Source: an uncultured Eubacteriales bacterium (GTDB lineage: Bacteria > Bacillota > Clostridia > Christensenellales > DTU072). From it: DNA of 64,000 nt. The notes beneath the pieces are model-generated. The model did no database searches. It saw only the letters and a list, made by a program, of their open reading frames with translations, and was not told the DNA's origin. Position 1 is the stretch's first letter. The number at the start of each line of letters is the position of its first letter. A program made the translations under genes and the position numbers. Positions 1 to 9,900 of the stretch are shown here, piece by piece. The stretch covers positions 124,001 through 188,000 of the forward strand of contig CASFAV010000016.1 in NCBI GenBank assembly GCA_949292905.1, in the 5' to 3' direction.

Positions 1-122
1 TGCGGCATAGAGCCGCAAACCTGATGAGTGAGTACAGAAGCCGATAAAAGAACTTGAAGCAAATAGATAGCCGCAGAGGTGAATAAAAGCAGGCAGACAA
101 TGCGAATGCCCCGGCCGAAAAG

Positions 123-178
123 ATTAGCTCCAAAAGCAAGGGACACCGATTTTGGTGTCCCTTGCTTTTGGAGCTAAT
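123..178. terminator. Long perfect hairpin, probable bidirectional terminator
   Basis: Arms 123-147 and 154-178 are perfect 25-bp inverted repeats around the loop GATTTT. Inside the arms AAAAGCAAGGGACACC and its complement supply an A-tract before and a T-tract after the GC core, the usual layout of an intrinsic terminator readable from both strands. Reading leftward it is followed by CTTTTC. Which transcript it ends is unclear because no gene is recognised on either side. The 50472-50513 hairpin has a very similar arm. Confidence 0.55.
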
Positions 179-817
179 GTCGGGGTAACGGACCGTCAGC
201 TTTAGCTGTGTAAGTGTTTGGCGCGCGAAAGTAATATAATTGCTGATAATCACGTTAAAATAAAGATTAAAGATATCAAAATCGACTCGCACAAACCTTT
301 TTCATAAGGAGAGAAATATACGCGCGCCACACACGCGCGCGCTTTCAACGCCTTTTGCGTAATACGCGGTGTATCAATAGGTTGCGCCCGCCTAACGGAC
401 GGGCGCGCCCGTATACACCCTACAAAAGCGTCTTTTTGCCGATATCCTGCGGGAGCCTCGTTCGACACGAAACCGTAGATCTTCACTCGTACCCTTGAAT
501 CTCGACAAAAACCGTCTTTCTCGGGTGCCGAGTACGTTGAGAAGGCATTACGTTAAATATGGCAAATAAAATTAAATATCCGCATAATAACGATTTGCAT
601 ATATAGCGCATTTTGCGCCCGAGAGCGGTGGATTTTTGTTTAGGTGCAAGGGTAGGCGCGAAGGCTGTAATCATACGCCGAGCAACGCTCCCGACGGAGA
701 TAAGCAAAAAGACTCGCTCGCAGGGTGTTTAAGATTGCGCTCATCCGGTAGGTGAGCGCAACCTCCTTCCTTTTGCGAAAATAATTGTAAATAATTAACT
801 GAAAGCTAAAAAGCATA

Positions 818-846
818 TTGACTTTTAATGCTAAATAACTTAAAGT
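818..846 (+). promoter_or_regulatory. Probable sigma-A promoter of the MBG surface protein
   Basis: TTGACT (818-823), 17-bp spacer, TAAAGT (841-846). The -35 box is strong and the -10 box is weak (4 of 6). The surrounding region is AT-rich and lies about 55 nt before the start codon of the 3607-residue protein. Confidence 0.45.
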
Positions 847-901
847 AAAACAAATATATATTTAATCAGCATATATATATTTAATTTAGGGAGGGTTTAT
901 T

Positions 902-3900
902 ATGAGCGCCTCTAAGTTTTCCAAAGCTACAGTTTGTTTCGTATGCTTTACGTTTATTTTTGCCGTGGCATTGATAGCGGCATTTTCGTGCGGAATAATC
1001 GAAATGCCCGCAATTTCTTTGGAAATTTCCGCGGAAGCCGCGACGGGCGCCGCCACTACAGACGTGCTTCGGGACGGCGAGGTGCCGAGCGGTTATTCGC
1101 CTTCCGGTGAGGGTATTTCAAATATCGATACTGCACGCAGTAATTTAAGCGGAACATATTATTTGACAGACAACATAACGATCACCACGCTTGCGGTAGC
1201 GGATAATTCCGATGGAGTGAACATATTTACCGGGACTTTTGACGGAAACGGCAAAACTATCACTATCCGCGCGGAGTCGGGAGCGCTATGCACAAACGGT
1301 AGCATCGGCGGGCTTTTCGCAATACTGCAAGGCACCGTTAAAAACTGTAATATAGTTGTCGAAACTTTTTGCGCAAGATTTAATTCCGGTTCAGAATGGG
1401 CGAACGCCGGCATAATCGCAGGCGCAGGCGGAGCGAACGCCAAGGTCGAAAACGTATATATTACACTCAAGCACAGCCCTACGAGTATGGCAAACGGCTC
1501 CGATGACGCTTATTTAAGCCAATACGGCGAGCAATCCTCAAAGAATAGCTCAATGCGCCTCGGCGGAGTTTTCGGCAATATAATAGGAAGCGTTACGGTA
1601 ACCGACACCACCGTAGACAATCAGACTACGGGGAATTACGGCTTTAGCACTCACGGTTGGAGAGTAAGCGGCAGTTGGACAAGTCACAGCGATGGCTTTG
1701 CATATATAGGCGGGTTTTTCGGGAATATACAGTCCGGCACCATTACAGCAACGAGGATAGCGCTCGCAGGAATAAGCGAAGCAAAGATCCATGCATATAA
1801 TGAGTCAGCCGACAGTGAGCGTTACAATCAGTGCTTTGTCGGCGGAATTTTGGGATATGCCGACAATGGATCAATGAATATCAACGGTTTGATAGTCACA
1901 TATCCTGTAAAGGTAAGCGACGGAGCTAACATATTCAGTACTAACGGTAACTGGGACTGTCATGCCGGTTTAATCATCGGATACGCAGACAGCGGCAATT
2001 CAGGCAGTTGGGAAAAATTTTATTTCATAGACAATATCAGTGATACTTGGTGGGACGGCGGAGATGAACAGCGCGGCACGGCAATTAAATTTCCGTCGGC
2101 TTATTCGCCGCGGTTTGTGGGGGAGAGCGAGATAGCTTTCGATATCTCGACGAAGCAGGCGCCGAATAACGCTACTCAAATAGTCAAAACGGTAAATTAT
2201 TCCGGAGTTGACTATAACGTTATGGAGAGCAATATAGCCCGTACTTCCGAAGAGGTAGGACAAACTTCATGGTTTACTTTAGACACAGTTAATGCCGGCG
2301 GTAAAGATACGATGCCATCCATCACGATAACGGCATACGCTAATCAAAGCACGATCTCGATGTCTTCGGATCTGACGATAACTTCCGACTCGAGCGCGTA
2401 CAGAGCTACGCGGGAATATAACGGAAGCAACGTAACGGCACCGACGATTTCACTCGGAGATGGCCGTACAGGTCTGAACTACAGCGAAAGCAACGCAAAT
2501 AAAAACGTAGGCACTCATACGTTGACCACAAATATCGGCAGCAGCGATTATAAACGTGTGGATTACGAAGGAACCAAATACGTTTATCACACAGGTAACG
2601 GAGTTATCTATGCTCCTCAACCGACATCGGCGGGCGATACATACGATATTGACAAGTCCTATATCGTCGAGGTGACTGAACGCAACGTAACTATCGGAAA
2701 TGCGAACGCAACTATCACTTACGGCGATACCGCCGAAACAGTCAAAGCAAACAACGAGCCGACTTGTACGAGCGGTTCTTTGGTTTCGGGCGAGCGTATC
2801 TCGGCGTACGGCGTTTCCTCATATACTCAATGTGCGGTAAACGCGGGGAGCATGCAGTCCTTTACCTATTCGGGCGTCGTCATACTCGACGGTTCCGATA
2901 CCGACGTGAGCGGAAACTATAATATTACTTACGACAACGTTTCCGCTACGGTAGTGAAGAAAACGATCGTTGGCAATTTAACGCTTGACGACAACGTATT
3001 CAGCGGCGTCGAGAAAGTCGCTACGTTTAATGTCACGAGCGGTGAATTATATAACGGAGACGCCGTAAAAATGAGCTATTCGGGCGACAGGATCAACGTT
3101 ACCGCCGAAGGCTTCACCGCTACGGCAACGCTTCCGAAGTTCGACGGAACGAACAGCAACTATATTTTTAACGACGGTTTGGACTATATAAGCGCCGTGC
3201 TTTCGATCATACCGAAAACGGTAACTATTTCCGTGAATTCCGAGGCGCCGACTTCGTATAAGTATTCGGGCGTATGGGGAGATACCGAGCTTACGGGATT
3301 ATTCGTAAGTCCTATAGATATTAACGGCGAAACGCTCTTACTCGCTTTCGAGATAACGCACGACGGCGCGCCCGCTACCGCAGTACAATATATCGGCGAA
3401 TATAATATCGTAGCCACTCTGCTCGAAAGTTACACCAATTATACAGCCGTCGAGGTAGAGACCACTCTCAATATTACGGCTAAGGAAATCACCGTTTCTG
3501 CCGTGAGCGGAGGCAAAACGTATGACGGACAAGCTGCTCCCGTATCGGAGCTGCAAGCTTTATTTACCGTAAAGAACGCTATCGACGAAAACAGTTGCGC
3601 AGATCTTATAGTTAATTTCTCGGAAGGGGAGGTCAAAGACGCGAAAGAATATACCGTTACCGTGAGCCTTCCGGAAGATTATAACAAAATGTACGTTCTG
3701 GTAGGCGGCTTGCCCTCGACTATATATACTATTTCCCCCAAAGATATCGCGGTGATCTGGGGAGAAACTTCCTTCGAATACGACGGAACGCCTAAAGCTC
3801 CCGTGCCGACCGCAGATACCGGTATCGAGGGCGAAAGCGTGACGATCAAGGTCACCGTGCAGGAAGGAAGCGCCGTAAACGTAGGTACGTACAACGCTAC

Positions 3901-6900
3901 CGCTTCGCAAAGCAACACGAATTACACGCTTACAAATACCACGAGCGTATTCTCTATTACGGCGGCGGCGCTTAAAGATCTCGCCGTAAGCCTTGGGAAT
4001 TGGACTTACGGCGGTACCGCTTCCGATCCTTCCGTTACCGGCAATACGGGCGGCGGCGCGGAAACCGTAACGTACAGCGGGATCGCTTACGACGGTACCG
4101 AATACACGGACAGCCCGTCGGCTCCCGACAGGGCGGGCGAATATACGGTGAAGGTCAGCGTAGCGGCTAACGGCAATTACGCCGCGGGTAGCGCACAATC
4201 ATCTTTCGAGGTAATTCGCGCTACGCTTACCGACAACACCGCCGCAGTTAGCGTTACTTACGACGGAGCGGCGCACGGCTTGAAGATAGCGCTTACGGGC
4301 TTCGTGAACGGCGATAGCTTCGATACCGCGAGCGGCAAAGTCATTTCGTACGGAACGGAAGAGGGGATCTATTCCGCAGAGCCCGTTACCGTAACTAACG
4401 TTATCGACAGCAAGACCGTCTATTATAAAGCGGAATTCCATAACTACGTTACCGTCGAATCTTCCCGTAGCGTTACGGTGACGGCTTTGACCGTGGATAT
4501 TGATTGGTGCTTAAACGATTTCACCTATAACGGCAAGGTTCAGACGGTTTCCGCGACTTATAAAGATATAGACGACGTTGATATCGCGCTTAACGTAACG
4601 ACCGGCAGAGAATTCAAAAACGCAGGCTATTATACGGCGACCGCGGCTTTTGCAAAAGGCGAAACCAATTACGCTTTGCCAGAAACCGTAACTAAGGAAT
4701 ATTCAATCAAAAAACTTGCGGTAAGCGTGCAGGCGGCGAGCGTTTCCGTGCAGTACGGCGAATCCGTCAGCTCGCTCGGCTGGCAGTATTCGGGAGAAGC
4801 GCGCTTCTTCGAAACCGTGGATTTCACTGTTACTACGGATGCGACGGCTACGAGCTCCGTGGGCACTTATCCTACGGTAGTTACCCATAAGTCATTCGAC
4901 AATTACGACGTTACCTATTTGGACGGCGTTCTTACGGTAACGAAACGCATAGTGACTTTGAATATCGAAGCGAAACGCAGCCAATACGGAGATCCTATAG
5001 CTACGCTTACCGCCGTATTGAACGAGGGTAGCTCTTTTGCGGGAACCGATAGGGCTGAAACCGTTTATAAATTGTCAACTACCGCGACTGCAACTTCTTC
5101 CGTCGGAAGCTACAACATCAGCGGCGAAGGTATTAACGACAACTACACTTTGATATTCAATAACGGTAAATCGGCTTACGAGATAGTAAAACGTAAAGTT
5201 ACGTTGAACATTCAGCCCGCGACAAGCGTATTCGGCGATCCGATAGCCGCATTGAGCGCGACGGTAGCTTCCGGCACTTTGGTAGAGGGCGACGGTAACG
5301 TATATTCTCTGTCTACCTCCGCGACGAACAGGAGCGGCGTAGGGAACTATAACATTACCGGAAGTATCAAGAATGCTAACTACGACATTACCTTTGGAGG
5401 CTACGCGGGCGCGTACACGATAACCGCGCGCGTAGTAACCATAAATTGGTGCGAAAATAAATTCACCTATAACGGAAGCGTTCAGACGGTTTCCGCGACT
5501 TATAAAGATATAGACGACGTTGATATCGCGCTTAACGTAACGACCGACAGAGAATTCAAAAACGCGGGCTATTATACGGCGACCGCGGCTTTTGCAGGCG
5601 TCGAAACCAATTACATATTGCCCGCAACAGTAACCGCGGCTTACGAGATAAAGAAAGCCGCAAGCGTTATCGATATCTCGGGCGTAGCCACCGTCTATAC
5701 TTATACGGGTGAGGAGCAGACCGTTACCGGTGCAACGCTCAATCACGACGAAACCGCGCTCGTATATTCGGACAATACCTTCACTACCGTAGCAGAAGGT
5801 AACGGCAAGACCGTGACGATCACCGCAGAGGAGAGCGCGAACTATTTCGAAGCGAGCGAAACGGTAACCATTACCGTGAACAAGCTGAAGGTAGATAAAC
5901 CTTCCGTTTCGGTAACGGAATTCGTCTACGACAATACCGAAAAAACGCTCCTCTCGGCAGGCGAACGCTTTACAGTAGCGGGCGGCACCGCAACGGGAGC
6001 GGATAAGTATACGGCTACGGTATCGCTATCGGATATAGATAATACCGAATGGTCGGACGGCGGAGCGAGTTCGTTCGGTATCGAATGGGAGATACTCAAA
6101 GCCGATTACGACATGAGTAACGTTTCGTTTACCGACAAGGAGTTCGAGTACGACGGACAGTCGCATACCGTTACCGTAGAGGGCGTTTTACCGACGGGAC
6201 TTGACGGAATTCAATTAACCGTAACTTACAGCGGCGGAACTGTTACCGACGTCGCGGACGGACGAATTACCGTGACCGCCACGTTCTCTACCGCGAGCAC
6301 GAACTACAACGCGCCCGATCCGATGAAAGCTTATATAAGCGTTTACGCCAGAGCGGTAGATATCGTCTGGTGCGCTAACGATTTCACCTATAACGGCGGC
6401 GTTCAGGTCATTACCGCGACTTATGCGGACGTTCTCGGCTCGAATATCCCGCTTAACGTAACGACCGACAGGGAATTCAAAAACGCGGGCGATTATACCG
6501 CGACTGCGGCGTTCAGAAACGACGAAACCAATTACGCTTTGCCCGCCGATAAGAGTAAAGAGTATTCCATACGTGAACTCGAAGTAAGCGTAGTCGCGAA
6601 CGACGCGGAAATGGAGTACGGCGATATTCCCGCGAACCTGACCTGGAGCTATGCGGAAGGCTCCGCCGAATTCGTCGAAACGGACGGCATAATTCTTACC
6701 GTTATCACCGACGCCGATTCCGAGAGCGCTGCCGGCGGCAACTATTACACGCGTATCGTCGAAGTAACGCTTGAGAATTACATAGTCAATTATCAAGACG
6801 GCGTGTTCTCCGTCGCTCCTCGCGAGATAACCGTAACTATCGATAAAAAGTCGAGCGTATACGGCGACGAAACAGTGGAGCTCACCGCTTCGGTGACGGA

Positions 6901-9900
6901 AGGGGAGATAGTGAACGACGATACCGAAGTATATTCTCTGTCTACTTCCGCAACTAATACGAGCAACGCAGGTAATTACGACATTACGGGAAGCGTACTC
7001 GACACGAATTACAATATAACCTTCGAGGGCGGCACGAATGCGTACACCATCGGTAAACGTGCCGTAACCGTGACGATAGAAGGCGCTACAAGCGTATACG
7101 GCGCCGAAATAGCGGAACTTGCTTCTGCCGTGACCGACGGCGAAATTGTAAACGGCGATACCGAAGTATATTCTCTGTCTACCTCCGCGACGAACAGGAG
7201 CAACGTAGGGGAATACAATATTAACGGAACCGTAAATAACTTAAATTACGATATAACCTTCGAGGGCGGCACGAATGCTTATACGATAACCGCGCGCGAA
7301 ATAATTATCGCGTGGTGCGAAAATAATTTCACCTATAACGGCAAGGTTCAGACGGTTTCCGCGACTTATAAAGATATAGACGACGTTGATATCGCGCTTA
7401 AAGTGACGACCGACAGGGAATTCAGGAACGCGGGCGATTATACGGCGACTGCGGCTTTTGCAAAAGGCGAAACCAATTACGCTTTGCCCGCTACCGTAAC
7501 CGCGGCATACAATATAGCTAAACTTGCGGTAAGCGTTGTCGCGAACGACGCCGAAATGTACTACGGCGATACTCCCGCAGGACTCGGCTGGAGTTACGCG
7601 GAAGGCTCCGCACAATTCGTAGCTTCCGACAATATCGGACTCGTAGTGAGCGCTACGGCGGATAATTTAAGCTCCGTAGGTGAATACGAAACGGCGATTA
7701 CGGAAGCAGAATTCGAGAATTATACCGTTACTTACGCAAAAGGCGTAATGAACGTTATCGCTCGCAAACTGACCGTAGCTATCGATAAAAAGTCGAGCGT
7801 ATACGGCGCCGAAATAGCGGAGCTCACTTCCTCGGTGACTTCGGGTAACATCGTAAACGACGATACCGACGTTTATTCGCTGACCACCTCCGCGACGAAC
7901 AGGAGCAAAGTAGGAAACTATGACATTACCGGAAGCGTAAACAATGCTAATTACGATATTACTTTCGTTGGCGGTACGAGCGCATATACGGTAACCGCGC
8001 GCGAAATAATTATCGAGTGGTGCGAGAATGATTTCACCTATAACGGCGGCGTTCAGACGGTAACTGCTTATTATAAGGATATAGACGACGCCGAAGTTGC
8101 GCTTGACATAATCGTCAAGGCGGACGGCGCGGTAGCGGAATTCAAAAACGCGGGCGATTATACCGCGGAAGCCGTATTCAAGAACGGCGAAACGAATTAC
8201 GCTTTGCCCGAAATCGTAACGAAGGGATATTCAATCGGAAAGCTTGCCGTAAGCGTTATTGCGGATAATGCCGAAATGGAGTACGGCGATACTCCCGCAA
8301 ACCTTACCTGGAGTTATGCGGAGGGTTCCGCCGAATTCGTGGCTTCGGATAACGTTACCGTCGAGGTAGTTACCGACGCGACGTCCGCGAGTCCCGCGGG
8401 CGGAATATACTACACGCGCATAGATACGATTGTAGACGATAACTATTCCGTGTCGTATACTGACGGCGTGATGAGCGTTATTAAAGCTACGCCTGTCGTA
8501 AACGTGAACGTTGTCATTCCCTCGGGCGGACTGTTTACTTCGAGCGCAATGCCCGTTATCGAATGGACGGCGACCTCTTTCGGTGCGGAAGTATCGGGCG
8601 TCGTCGAATGGGTGGAATCCGCACTTGTCGCCGGTACCAACGAATATAACTGGATCTTCACGCCTCAGGATACCGTAAACTACAATACGGTAACCGGAAA
8701 ATACGAATTGACCGTAGAGGCTGTCAGGCTGGCAAGCATTTCTCCCGACTTTACACCCGGCGAGAACAAGATATACGCGAGCGATACGCTCGAAACTCTT
8801 AAGCAATACCTTACCGTAACCGGTACCAATAACGACGGGTCGAGTGTCGGTGTAATAACGGAATACGAACTCGAAGGCATCATTAAGTCGGGTATTTGCA
8901 CGATAACCGTGAGAGTGGGCGAAGTTACCGCGACTTTCGACGTTACCGTAGAGCAGGTAGACGTAACGGGTATCAGGATCTCCGTTGCGCCCGATAAGAC
9001 CGAATATGTCGCTTTCGAGAGCTTCGACGCGAGCGGAATGGCGGTTACTGCCGTATACGCAAACGGAAGCGAAAAAGTCGTTACCGATTATACCGTCGAG
9101 GGCGGAGAAAATCTTTTAACGAGCGTTACGTACGTTACCGTCAAATTCGTTGACGGCGGAGCCGAGTTCGAGGCGACCGTAAACATTACCGTCAAAAAGC
9201 GCAGAGTGAGCGTTCCCGTAGCGGTTACCGGACTCGTTTATAACGGAGCGGAGCAGACGGGCGTAAGCGCGGGCGAATATTATACGGTCACTAACGGAAA
9301 GGGAATTAACGCCGGCTATTATACGGCTACCGTTTCGCTTGACGACGATGTCAATACTTGTTGGGACGACGAGAACGCTTCCGTTGAAGATAAGCAGATC
9401 GATTGGAGTATCGCGAAAGCAATTCCTTCGGCAAGCGTTTCCGTTACGCCTACGGAAGGCTTGTTCACCTCGAGCGATATGCCGAGTATTTCCGTCGAAA
9501 CGTCGAGCGTGCCCGGAACCGCGGCTTGGGTAAACACGGAGCTTATAGCGGGCACCGTCTCTTACGAATGGAAATTCGTTCCCGACGACGCCGTCAATTA
9601 TGAGGAAGTATTCGGAAGCTATACGCTTACCGTTTCCGCAGTGGAACTTGTTTCGATAGCGATAACCGCCGAGCCCTCGCAAACGGAATACGAATACGGC
9701 GACGGCTTCGACGGAAGCGGTATGGAAGTCACCGCTTATTATAACGACGGCAATTCCGAAGCGGTCGTCGGCTATACCGTAGATACGGATATACTGCGTG
9801 CTTTGGGCGAAGTAACCGTCACAGTGGCTTACTGCGGAACGAGCGCCGAAACTACTGTCAACGTGGCGCAAAGACGGTTGAGCGTCATCGATATAGTAGC

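Larger units (their letters stand above)
1..901. other. Gene-poor stretch upstream of the giant surface protein
   Basis: I find no convincing gene here. All frames of the first 120 bases are broken by stops. The two short minus-strand reading frames between 250 and 707 have low-complexity, Arg-rich products without recognisable family features. The stretch holds a perfect 25-bp inverted repeat (123-178), a GC-rich partial inverted repeat around 390-415, a 9-bp perfect inverted repeat (735-743 with 753-761), and the promoter and ribosome binding site (GGGAGGG at about 889-895) of the next gene. Confidence 0.6.

Noticed and set aside
250..707. Two overlapping minus-strand frames of 78 and 74 codons upstream of the MBG gene
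   Set aside because: Arg-rich, low-complexity products, no ribosome binding site for the second, no family resemblance; overlapping GTGA alone is not enough.
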